Source: Streptomyces sp. 35G-GA-8
GTDB lineage: Bacteria; Actinomycetota; Actinomycetes; Streptomycetales; Streptomycetaceae
Direction: 5' to 3'
NCBI RefSeq assembly: GCF_023534745.1
Contig: NZ_JAMHJQ010000015.1
Span: forward strand, 175,836 to 239,835
Length of the DNA stretch: 64,000 bases
Shown: piece after piece, positions 17,178-24,236 of the stretch
Numbering within the stretch: position 1 is the first letter of the stretch
Layout: each line of letters begins with the position of its first letter
The notes under the pieces: model-generated
Seen by the model: the letters and a program-made list of their open reading frames with translations, nothing else
The model's database searches: none
What the model was told of the DNA's origin: nothing
Program-made: the position numbers and the translations under genes

Positions 17178-18179
17178 ATGTTCGGCCTTACGTCCCGTAT
17201 CGGCCGCGGTCGCGCTCTCCAGGGCGCCGCCGCGGTGCTGGTGCTGCTCGGGCTGCTGCTGTGGTGGCTGCTCCCGATCGGAACGTCCGCGCCGGCCGGC
17301 TCGGTCACGTTCAGCACGGGCGTGACGAGCGGGGTCTATCAACGGTACGGAACGCTGCTGAAGCAGGATCTCGCCCGCGATCTGCCGGATGTGTCGATAC
17401 AGCTCCGTACCAGCGAGGGCTCACAGCAGAACATCGCGCGAGTGGCCTCGGGCGAGGCCGATTTCACCATCGCCACCGCCGACGCCGTCGCCAAGTACCA
17501 GAGGGACGGCAAGCCGGGCGCGGACCGGCTGCGCGGCTGCGCGCGGCTGTACGACGACTATGTGCAGCTGGTCGCCGCGAAGGACGCGGACATCCGTTCC
17601 ACCGCTGATCTGCGCGGCAAGAAGGTGGGGGTGGGGCAGGAGGGCTCAGGGGTCCGGCTGATAGCGGACCGGCTGCTGTCCGCCGCGGATCTCGACCCGC
17701 GGAAGGACATCGTCCCGTTCTCGGTCGGGATCGACACGATGCCGGGCCTTCTCGAACGGGGCGAGCTGGACGCCTTCTTCTGGTCGGGCGGGCTGCCCAC
17801 CGGGGCGGTCCAGGACCTGTCGGAGCGCTTCGGCATACGGCTAGTGCCGCTGGAGTCCACGCTCGTCGACCGGCTGCATTCCTCGGGCGAGGCCGCGTCC
17901 CGCTACTACCGCTCCGCGGTGATACCCGTCGACGCCTATGGCACGGCGCAGAACGGCACGGCCGTACCGACGGTCGCGGTGGCGAATCTGCTGGTGACCA
18001 CCGACCGGATGAGCGCCGGGCTGACGGAGGGCTTGACGCGCACGGTGATCAACAGCCGGGACCGGATCGGCGACGAGGTGCATCCCGCGCAGCTCGTCGA
18101 TCTGCGGACCGCCATCTATACGGATCCGCTGCCGCTGCATGAGGGCGCCAAGCGGTACTACCGGTCGGAGAAGCCGTAG
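17178..18179 (+). CDS. TAXI-family TRAP-type solute-binding protein
   Basis: A 333-residue protein with one N-terminal membrane helix (GAAAVLVLLGLLLWWLLPIG), no lipobox, and then a periplasmic-binding-protein type domain: FSTGVTSGVYQRYGTLL, EGSQQNIARVASGEADFTIATADA and KKVGVGQEGSGVR are TAXI signatures. These proteins bind small anions such as glutamate or dicarboxylates for TRAP transporters, but no TRAP permease is encoded in the window. It is convergent with an OmpR-type two-component pair 40 bases away. That makes it a candidate extracellular sensor subunit for the kinase, which is inference. Confidence 0.85.
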   Translation: MFGLTSRIGRGRALQGAAAVLVLLGLLLWWLLPIGTSAPAGSVTFSTGVTSGVYQRYGTLLKQDLARDLPDVSIQLRTSEGSQQNIARVASGEADFTIATADAVAKYQRDGKPGADRLRGCARLYDDYVQLVAAKDADIRSTADLRGKKVGVGQEGSGVRLIADRLLSAADLDPRKDIVPFSVGIDTMPGLLERGELDAFFWSGGLPTGAVQDLSERFGIRLVPLESTLVDRLHSSGEAASRYYRSAVIPVDAYGTAQNGTAVPTVAVANLLVTTDRMSAGLTEGLTRTVINSRDRIGDEVHPAQLVDLRTAIYTDPLPLHEGAKRYYRSEKP

Positions 18180-18219
18180 GGCCTTGGCCCCCGTAGGCCG
18201 GGCGGGCTCCTGATCAGGA

Positions 18220-19611
18220 TCAGGCCGTCGGGGATGATCTCGGGACGCTCAGCGTGACCTGGAGTCCGCCCGGTTCGCCGTGTTCATAGGTGATCGAGCC
18301 GCCGCCGGGCGCGAGCAGGGCCCGGGAGATCGACAGGCCGAGGCCCGATCCCTTGATGTTCTGGTGGCGGTTGCTGCGCCAGAAGCGGTCCCCGATCCTG
18401 GCCAGCTCGTCATCCGTGAGGCCGGGACCGCCGTCGTTGATGACGATCTTCGAGGTCGTGCCGTCGCGGGCAACCGCCACCGTGACCTCTTCGCCGGCCG
18501 GGGTGAACTTGAGCGCGTTGTCGATCACGGCGTCCAGGGCGCCGGAGAGTGCGATGGGGTCGGCCCAGGCGGTGACCGCCGCGCGGTGTTCCGTGAGCCT
18601 GACGCCCTTCTCCTCGGCGAGGGCCCGCCAGGCGGCGACCCGCTCGGCGGCCACCTCACCGATGTCGGTGAGCCGCAGATCCGCGGCGGTGTGCTCGGCC
18701 AGCGCCAGGTCCAGCAGATCGTCGAGGACCTGTGCGAGGCGCCTGCCCTCCGTCCGTACGGAGGCGATCTCCTCGTTCCCGTCGGGCAGTTCGAGGCTGA
18801 GCAGTTCGATACGGAGCAGCAGGGCGGCGAGCGGATTGCGCAGCTGGTGCGAGGCGTCCGCGACAAAGGCGCGCTGCTGTTCCAGCACATCCTCGACGTT
18901 GTCGGCCATCTCGTTGAAGGAGCTCGCCAGCCGGCGCAGCTCGGGCGGCCCGCCGGCCGCCGCGACCCGGGAGTTCATCCGGCCGGTGGCGATGTCATGG
19001 GTGGCCGCGTCCAGTACCCGTACGGGACGGAGCACCCAGCCGGTCAGCCGGATCGCGGCCCCGACGGCGAGCAGCATGGCCGCCACCTCGCCCGCGGCGA
19101 TGATCAGCCAACCGTGCAGGATGCGCGAACGCATCTGGCCGGTCGGCGAGTCGGTCACGACCACGGCGACGACATCGCCGTCCCGTACGACCGGTGAGTC
19201 GACGATCAGCCGGCCGTTCTGCCAGGGCCAGACCTGTTCGGGATCGCCACTGCGCCGGCCGAGCAGCGCCTCCTCGAAGGACTGCCGGGCCGGGCCCGCC
19301 TCGGGGACGCTCCAGCCCTCGGGGGCGCGGGCCATGACGCCGTTGTCGCGGTAGAAGACGCCGGCCCTGACCCCGTACACCTCGTAGTACCTGGTCAGTT
19401 CGGTCTCCAGCATCGTGCGCCGTTCCTGGGCGCCCGAGCGGCTCTCGGAGACGAACTGGGCCAGGGCCGCGACCCGCGCGGTGTCGTCGATCCGGTCGAC
19501 GACGACGCGCTGCTGCTCGGCGGCGGCGAGGCTCACGGCGAGCGGGAAGCCCAGGGCGAGGAGCACGCCCGCCATGAGGATGATGAGCAGCGGAAGCAGT
19601 CGGGTGCGCAC
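18220..19611 (-). CDS. Sensor histidine kinase (HisKA type) of a two-component system
   Basis: 463 residues. A first membrane helix lies at 5-29 and an extracellular sensor region at about 30-165. A second helix at about 167-190 is followed by HAMP (LRPVRVLDAATHDIATGRMNSRV), then HisKA with phospho-acceptor His255 in DASHQLRNPLAAL. The ATPase domain has N box DNALKFTP, G1 NDGGPGL and G2 KGSGLGLSI. The gene follows its response regulator by 7 bases. It has the standard EnvZ-like topology. The ligand is unknown. Confidence 0.93.
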   Translation of the reverse strand: MRTRLLPLLIILMAGVLLALGFPLAVSLAAAEQQRVVVDRIDDTARVAALAQFVSESRSGAQERRTMLETELTRYYEVYGVRAGVFYRDNGVMARAPEGWSVPEAGPARQSFEEALLGRRSGDPEQVWPWQNGRLIVDSPVVRDGDVVAVVVTDSPTGQMRSRILHGWLIIAAGEVAAMLLAVGAAIRLTGWVLRPVRVLDAATHDIATGRMNSRVAAAGGPPELRRLASSFNEMADNVEDVLEQQRAFVADASHQLRNPLAALLLRIELLSLELPDGNEEIASVRTEGRRLAQVLDDLLDLALAEHTAADLRLTDIGEVAAERVAAWRALAEEKGVRLTEHRAAVTAWADPIALSGALDAVIDNALKFTPAGEEVTVAVARDGTTSKIVINDGGPGLTDDELARIGDRFWRSNRHQNIKGSGLGLSISRALLAPGGGSITYEHGEPGGLQVTLSVPRSSPTA

Positions 19612-19617
19612 GGGGTG

Positions 19618-20331
19618 TTACGGACCCTGGTGTGCGCCGGGGACGACCAGGCGGTAGCCGACGCCCCGGACGGTCTCGATCAGCGCCGGCATGCCGAGCT
19701 TGCCGCGCAGGGAGGCCACATGGACCTCCAGCGTGCGGCCCGTACCCTCCCAACTGGTGCGCCAGACCTCGCTGATGATCTGTTCGCGGCCGAACACCAC
19801 ACCGGGGCGCTGGGCGAGCAGGGCCAGCAGATCGAACTCCTTGCGAGTCAATTGGACGGCCGTGCCGTCCACGCTCACGCGACGGGTGGGCAGTTCGAGG
19901 CTGAGCCGCCCGAGCTGCTGGGTGCCCCCGGGGACCGGGGCCGACTCGTCCCCGCCGACGGCGCGCCGGCTGACGGCATGGATTCGGGCGAGCAGTTCGC
20001 CGGTGTCGTACGGCTTGACCACGTAGTCGTCGGCGCCGAGGTTGAGGCCATGGATCCGGGAGCGGACATCGGCCCGCGCGGTCACCATGATCACCGGGGT
20101 CGAGGTGATCCTGCGGATCTTGCCGCAGACCTGGTAGCCGTCCTGGTCGGGAAGTCCGAGGTCGAGCAGGACGACCGAGAAGGGCGCCTTGCCCACATTG
20201 GCCGCGGGCAGCACGGCCTGGAGCGCCTCCTCACCGCTGCGGGCATGTACGACCTGGAATCCATGCTTGGCGAGCACGGCCGACAGGGCGGCGGCCACAT
20301 GGTCGTCGTCCTCCACGAGCAGCAGTCTCAC
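19618..20331 (-). CDS. OmpR/PhoB-family response regulator
   Basis: 237 residues. The receiver domain has the acidic pocket EDDD at 7-10, phospho-acceptor Asp57 in LLDLGLPDQDG, and Lys in VKPY. A C-terminal winged helix spans about 135-232 (LTRKEFDLLALLAQRPGVVFGREQ). It is the first gene of an operon with the sensor kinase and diverges from gluA across 275 bases. A TTGACT -35 with paired GTAACGG repeats above it is visible in that gap and suggests autoregulation. Confidence 0.93.
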   Translation of the reverse strand: MRLLLVEDDDHVAAALSAVLAKHGFQVVHARSGEEALQAVLPAANVGKAPFSVVLLDLGLPDQDGYQVCGKIRRITSTPVIMVTARADVRSRIHGLNLGADDYVVKPYDTGELLARIHAVSRRAVGGDESAPVPGGTQQLGRLSLELPTRRVSVDGTAVQLTRKEFDLLALLAQRPGVVFGREQIISEVWRTSWEGTGRTLEVHVASLRGKLGMPALIETVRGVGYRLVVPGAHQGP

Positions 20332-20397
20332 GGGCCCCCTTCACGGTCGCGCTGATTTCGTCGCACCGTATTCATGCGCTGTTAGTACGTACCAGGC

Positions 20398-20458
20398 ATC
20401 CACGCCGATCGCGCACGGTCAGTCAAGGGTCTTCCCGTTACGCCAAGGTTTCCGTTAC
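20398..20458 (-). promoter_or_regulatory. Candidate promoter of the two-component operon with direct repeats above the -35
   Basis: On the minus strand TTGACT (20421-20426), a 17-base spacer and GTGGAT (20398-20403) form a plausible promoter about 65 bases before the regulator start. Two copies of GTAACGG (20435-20441 and 20452-20458), 17 bases apart, end about eight bases upstream of the -35. That is the usual position and spacing for OmpR-type activator half-sites. Assignment by eye only. Confidence 0.45.
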
Positions 20459-20571
20459 CCACCCGGTACTCCCCCCACCGCCCTCTTCACGCGGAGTGTC
20501 CGGTTGCGGCCGGATCGTTATGCTCAATTTCCGCTCAGATGTAATGACGCTGATCGCAGTGCGTGACTAAG

Positions 20572-20598
20572 GTCCTCCCAACCGAGGAGGACGGAGCA
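20572..20598 (+). promoter_or_regulatory. Hairpin overlapping the gluA ribosome-binding region
   Basis: GTCCTCC (20572-20578) is complementary to GGAGGAC (20586-20592) around a seven-base loop. The GGAG used for gluA (20593-20596, ten bases before ATG) abuts the stem, so folding could limit initiation. The 7-bp stem could also arise by chance from the Shine-Dalgarno-like sequence. Confidence 0.4.
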
Positions 20599-20606
20599 AA
20601 AAGCCG

Positions 20607-21392
20607 ATGAGCGGAGTGTCAGTGACCAAGGGCGCCGAGGACGCCGTGCCTGCGACGGGCGACCTGGTCGTACTGAGCAACGTGAACAAGCACTTCGGCG
20701 CGCTGCATGTGCTCCAGGACATCGACCTGACCATCGCCCGTGGCGAGGTCGTGGTCGTCATCGGGCCCTCCGGGTCCGGCAAGTCCACACTGTGCCGCAC
20801 CATCAACCGCCTGGAGTCGATCGATTCGGGCGCGATCACGATCGACGGCAAGCCGCTGCCGGAGGAGGGCAGGGAGCTCGCCCGGCTGCGCGCCGATGTC
20901 GGCATGGTCTTCCAGTCGTTCAACCTCTTCGCACACAAAACGGTGCTGGAGAACGTCACGCTGGGCCAGATCAAGGTCCGTAAGACGGACAAGGCGGACG
21001 CCGAGGAGAAGGCACGCGCGCTGCTGGACCGCGTGGGCGTCGGCTCGCAGGCCGACAAGTACCCGGCCCAGCTCTCAGGTGGCCAGCAGCAGCGTGTCGC
21101 CATCGCGCGGGCGCTGGCGATGGGTCCGAAGGTCATGCTCTTCGACGAGCCGACCTCCGCGCTCGACCCCGAGATGATCAATGAAGTACTTGAGGTCATG
21201 CAGCAGTTGGCGCGCGACGGAATGACGATGGTCGTCGTCACCCATGAGATGGGTTTCGCGCGCTCCGCCGCCAACCGGGTTGTCTTCATGGCGGACGGCC
21301 GGATCATCGAACAGGCCACGCCCGACGAGTTCTTCAGCAACCCCCGCAGCGACCGCGCCAAGGACTTCCTGTCGAAGATCCTGCATCACTGA
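20607..21392 (+). CDS. gluA: Glutamate ABC transporter ATP-binding protein
   Basis: 261 residues. Walker [11 protein letters not shown]-loop VFQSFNLF, signature [15 protein letters not shown], Walker [15 protein letters not shown] and switch His in THEMGFA are all intact. It belongs to the polar amino acid uptake (PAAT) ATPases, and the gene order A-B-C-D matches actinobacterial glutamate importers. It powers the GluC/GluD permease pair at the membrane. It is the first gene of the operon. Confidence 0.96.
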   Translation: MSGVSVTKGAEDAVPATGDLVVLSNVNKHFGALHVLQDIDLTIARGEVVVVIGPSGSGKSTLCRTINRLESIDSGAITIDGKPLPEEGRELARLRADVGMVFQSFNLFAHKTVLENVTLGQIKVRKTDKADAEEKARALLDRVGVGSQADKYPAQLSGGQQQRVAIARALAMGPKVMLFDEPTSALDPEMINEVLEVMQQLARDGMTMVVVTHEMGFARSAANRVVFMADGRIIEQATPDEFFSNPRSDRAKDFLSKILHH

Positions 21393-21467
21393 CCGACGCT
21401 CTGGACACGGATCTCCCACAGAGATCCTTCACCGGACCGTTCACCTGGCTCATCACGGCTCTTCTTA

Positions 21468-21493
21468 CGGTTCCGCCGAGTACGGCGGAACCG
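21468..21493 (+). promoter_or_regulatory. Perfect 11-bp hairpin in the gluA-gluB spacer
   Basis: CGGTTCCGCCG (21468-21478), loop AGTA, CGGCGGAACCG (21483-21493). No T-run follows, so it is more likely an RNA-processing or mRNA 5'-stabilising stem (or a weak attenuator) than a full terminator. It lies 34 bases before the gluB start. Confidence 0.65.
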
Positions 21494-21527
21494 GTTCGTT
21501 CACGTCTCACCCGAGGGAAGTTCACGC

Positions 21528-22364
21528 ATGAAGCTTCGCAAGGCAAGCGCGGCGGCCGCCGCCGTTGTCGTCCTCTCCCTGACCGCGACCGCCTGCGGCG
21601 GCGACAGCGCTGACAGCGCCGGCGGTGACGGTGGCGGCGACAAGATCACCATCGGTATCAAGTTCGACCAGCCGGGCCTCGGTCTGAAGAAGCCCGACGG
21701 CACGTTCGCGGGCTTCGACGTCGATGTCGCGACCTACGTGGCCAAGGAACTGGGCTACGACGCCAAGAACATCGAGTGGAAGCAGGCTCCCAGCGCCGAG
21801 CGCGAGAACCTGATCTCCAACGGAGACGTGAAGTTCGTCGCCGCCAGCTACACGATCAACGACGAGCGCAAGAAGAAGGTCGACTTCGCCGGCCCGTACT
21901 TCCTCGCCCACCAGGACCTGCTGGTCCGCGCGGACGACTCCTCCATCACCAAGGCCGAGGACCTGAACTCCAAGAAGCTCTGTTCGGTCACCGGCTCCAC
22001 CTCGGCGCAGAACATCGCGGACAAGCTCGCGCCGAAGGCGGACCTCCAGGAGTTCGGTGGCTACTCCGAGTGCCTGACCGGCCTGGAGAACAAGGCCGTT
22101 GACGCCCTGACCACGGACGACTCCATCCTCGCGGGCTATGCCTCGCAGCAGGAGCACCAGGGCAAGTTCAAGCTCGCGGGCCTCAAGCTCAGCGACGAGC
22201 CCTACGGTATCGGCCTCAAGAAGGGCGACACCGAGCTGCAGAAGAAGATCAACGACGCCCTGACCAAGATGGTCTCGGACGGCTCCTGGCAGAAGGCCGT
22301 GACCGCCAACTTCGGTCCGGCCAACTACAAGAACGAGCCCGCCCCGAAGATCGACGCGAGCTGA
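21528..22364 (+). CDS. gluB: Glutamate-binding lipoprotein of the GluABCD importer
   Basis: 278 residues. A signal peptide with lipobox LTAC (Cys23) is followed by Gly/Asp/Ser linker residues, so it is tethered to the outer face of the membrane. The SBP_bac_3 domain shows FAGFDVDVATYVAKELGY, TINDERKKKVDFAGPYF and LTGLENKAVDALTTDD. It delivers glutamate to GluC/GluD. GAGGGAAG precedes the ATG. Hairpins flank the gene on both sides, suggesting it is made in excess over the permeases. Confidence 0.95.
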   Translation: MKLRKASAAAAAVVVLSLTATACGGDSADSAGGDGGGDKITIGIKFDQPGLGLKKPDGTFAGFDVDVATYVAKELGYDAKNIEWKQAPSAERENLISNGDVKFVAASYTINDERKKKVDFAGPYFLAHQDLLVRADDSSITKAEDLNSKKLCSVTGSTSAQNIADKLAPKADLQEFGGYSECLTGLENKAVDALTTDDSILAGYASQQEHQGKFKLAGLKLSDEPYGIGLKKGDTELQKKINDALTKMVSDGSWQKAVTANFGPANYKNEPAPKIDAS

Positions 22365-22375
22365 GAGAAGCAGTG

Positions 22376-22404
22376 ACGCGCCGCCGGCCGGGCCGGCGGC
22401 GCGT
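22376..22404 (+). terminator. Perfect 12-bp GC hairpin after gluB (partial terminator / 3' stabiliser)
   Basis: ACGCGCCGCCGG (22376-22387), loop CCGGG, CCGGCGGCGCGT (22393-22404), 11 bases after the gluB stop. No U-tract follows, and gluC starts 35 bases later without an obvious promoter of its own. Partial termination or 3'-end protection is therefore more likely than complete termination. Confidence 0.7.
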
Positions 22405-22439
22405 ACCGACCAGCAAACCAGGGGAGAGCGCGGGGCATC

Positions 22440-23114
22440 GTGTTCGACTTTCTTGATTCCGGGCAGTACGACCTGCTCGGCGCCTTCTGGGTGACGGTGC
22501 AGCTCACCCTCTATTCCGCGGTGGGTTCCCTGATTTGGGGAACGCTGCTGGCCGGGATGCGTGTCAGTCCCGTACCACTCATGCGTGCCTTCGGTACCGC
22601 GTACGTCAATATCGTCCGTAACACCCCGCTGACCGTCGTTCTCGTCGGCTGTTCGCTGGGGCTCGGCCAGACGCTCCAGATCACGCTCGGCGGCGGGGAC
22701 TTCAAGTCCATCGGCTTCCGGCTGGCCGTACTGGGCCTGGTCGCGTACACGGGCACCTTCGTCTGCGAGTCCCTGCGCTCCGGCATCAACACCGTGCCCG
22801 TCGGGCAGGCGGAGGCCGCCCGCGCGCTGGGGCTGAGCTTCTTCCAGGTGCTGGTACTGATCGTGCTGCCCCAGGCGTTCCGCTCCGTGGTGGCGCCGCT
22901 GGCCAACGTACTGATCGCGCTGACGAAGAACACGACGGTCGCCGCGGCCATCGGGGTCGCGGAAGCCTCGGCACTGATGAAGAAAATGATCGAGAACGAG
23001 GCCAGCGCGCTCTTCGCCGTCTTCGCGGTGATCGCCTTCGGCTTTGTCGTTCTCACCCTCCCGACCGGCCTGCTTCTGGGCTGGGTCAGCAAGCGCGTGG
23101 CGGTGAAGCGATGA
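22440..23114 (+). CDS. gluC: Glutamate ABC transporter permease GluC
   Basis: 224 residues, PAAT permease family. It has several membrane helices and the EAA loop GQAEAARALGLSFFQVLVLIVLP that docks on GluA. Start GTG 22440 follows GGGGAGAG. The last four bases overlap gluD (ATGA), so the two permeases are translationally coupled and form the heterodimeric channel. Confidence 0.95.
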   Translation: MFDFLDSGQYDLLGAFWVTVQLTLYSAVGSLIWGTLLAGMRVSPVPLMRAFGTAYVNIVRNTPLTVVLVGCSLGLGQTLQITLGGGDFKSIGFRLAVLGLVAYTGTFVCESLRSGINTVPVGQAEAARALGLSFFQVLVLIVLPQAFRSVVAPLANVLIALTKNTTVAAAIGVAEASALMKKMIENEASALFAVFAVIAFGFVVLTLPTGLLLGWVSKRVAVKR

Positions 23115-24022
23115 GTGACACGTCCGTCCTGTACGACGCCCCGGGACCACGCGCCAAGCGGCGCAACATCCTCTACACGATCGTGTTCCTGGTGCTCTTC
23201 GTGCTCGCCGCGTGGTGGGTGCTGGCCACCATGGCCGAGAAGGAACAGCTCGCGTCCGAGAAGTGGACCCCGTTCGTCACGGACTCCGAGGTCTGGACGA
23301 CGTATCTGCTGCCCGGACTCGGGGAAACCCTCAAGGCCGCGGCCCTCTCCGTCGTGATAGCCCTGCCGTTCGGCGCGCTGCTCGGCATCGGCCGGCTCTC
23401 CGACCACGCGTGGATACGGATTCCGGTCGGCGTGGTCGTGGAGTTCTGCCGTGCCATCCCGGTCCTGATCATGATGGTGTTCGCCAGTGCGCTGTACGTG
23501 CAGTTCAGCAATGTCGACTCGGACATCAGGCCGCTGTACGCCGTGGTGACGGGCCTCGTGCTCTACAACGCCTCGGTCATCGCCGAGGTCGTCCGGGCCG
23601 GCATCCTCACCCTGCCGAGCGGCCAGACCGACGCCGCGAAGGCGATCGGGATGCGCAAGGGCCAGACCATGTCGTACGTGCTGCTGCCGCAGGCCGTGAC
23701 CGCGATGCTGCCGGCCCTGGTCAGCCAACTCGTGGTGATCGTCAAGGACACGGCGCTGGGCGGCGCGCTCCTGGGGCTGGCCGAACTGCTCGCGCAGAAC
23801 CGCGCCATCACCGCGAACTACGGCGCCAACACCATCGCCACGCTCACCGTCATCGCGCTGCTCTACATCCTGCTCAACTTCCTCCTCACCACCTTCGCCG
23901 GGTGGCTGGAGAAGCGGCTGCGCCAGGGCAAGAAGGGCACCGGCGCGGTACCGAGAACAGGAGAGCCGCAGCACGCCTACGGCCCGGGGCACACCATGGA
24001 CGGCGGCAACGCCTCCCTCTGA
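23111..24022 (+). CDS. gluD: Glutamate ABC transporter permease GluD
   Basis: 303 residues. Membrane helices begin at about 20, and the ATPase-docking loop is GQTDAAKAIGMRKGQTMSYVLLPQAV. The C-terminus has an extra hydrophilic tail (about 30 residues, Gly/Thr-rich) beyond the last helix. It overlaps gluC by four bases. Last gene of gluABCD. Confidence 0.95.
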   Translation: MSDTSVLYDAPGPRAKRRNILYTIVFLVLFVLAAWWVLATMAEKEQLASEKWTPFVTDSEVWTTYLLPGLGETLKAAALSVVIALPFGALLGIGRLSDHAWIRIPVGVVVEFCRAIPVLIMMVFASALYVQFSNVDSDIRPLYAVVTGLVLYNASVIAEVVRAGILTLPSGQTDAAKAIGMRKGQTMSYVLLPQAVTAMLPALVSQLVVIVKDTALGGALLGLAELLAQNRAITANYGANTIATLTVIALLYILLNFLLTTFAGWLEKRLRQGKKGTGAVPRTGEPQHAYGPGHTMDGGNASL

Positions 24023-24090
24023 GGGGCCTTCCGAGGGGGGCCTTCCGAGAGGGACCTTCTGACGCGGGTTCCTTCTGACGCGGGTTCCTT
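24023..24090. repeat. Two kinds of short tandem repeat after gluD
   Basis: GGGGCCTTCCGAG occurs at 24023-24035 and again at 24037-24049. CCTTCTGACGCGGGTT occurs at 24055-24070 and again at 24071-24086, with a third degenerate start at 24087. They begin right at the gluD stop codon. No classic terminator was seen here. Confidence 0.75.
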
Positions 24091-24135
24091 GTGAGACGGG
24101 CGGGACAGGAGGGTACGCGCCGCTCAGCCCGTCGC

Positions 24136-24164
24136 TTGACGCGGGCACCCCCAGTAGGTTGCAT
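24136..24164 (+). promoter_or_regulatory. Possible promoter of the flavin monooxygenase gene
   Basis: TTGACG (24136-24141), a 17-base spacer and TTGCAT (24159-24164) lie about 70 bases before the GTG start. The -35 is good and the -10 is weak. Confidence 0.3.
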
Positions 24165-24236
24165 ACGTTCTGTGATCACGCACCGGGCTCCTACCGCCCT
24201 TGACCGTATGACCGCACGGGCCGGAGGGGTCGCGCC

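Noticed and set aside
18208-18219. Palindrome TCCTGATCAGGA between convergent genes
   Set aside because: Only 12 bases with no loop. Too short to claim as a terminator or operator.
24136-24164. Strong claim of a promoter for the monooxygenase
   Set aside because: The -35 is good but the -10 TTGCAT is poor, so it is kept only as a low-confidence feature.
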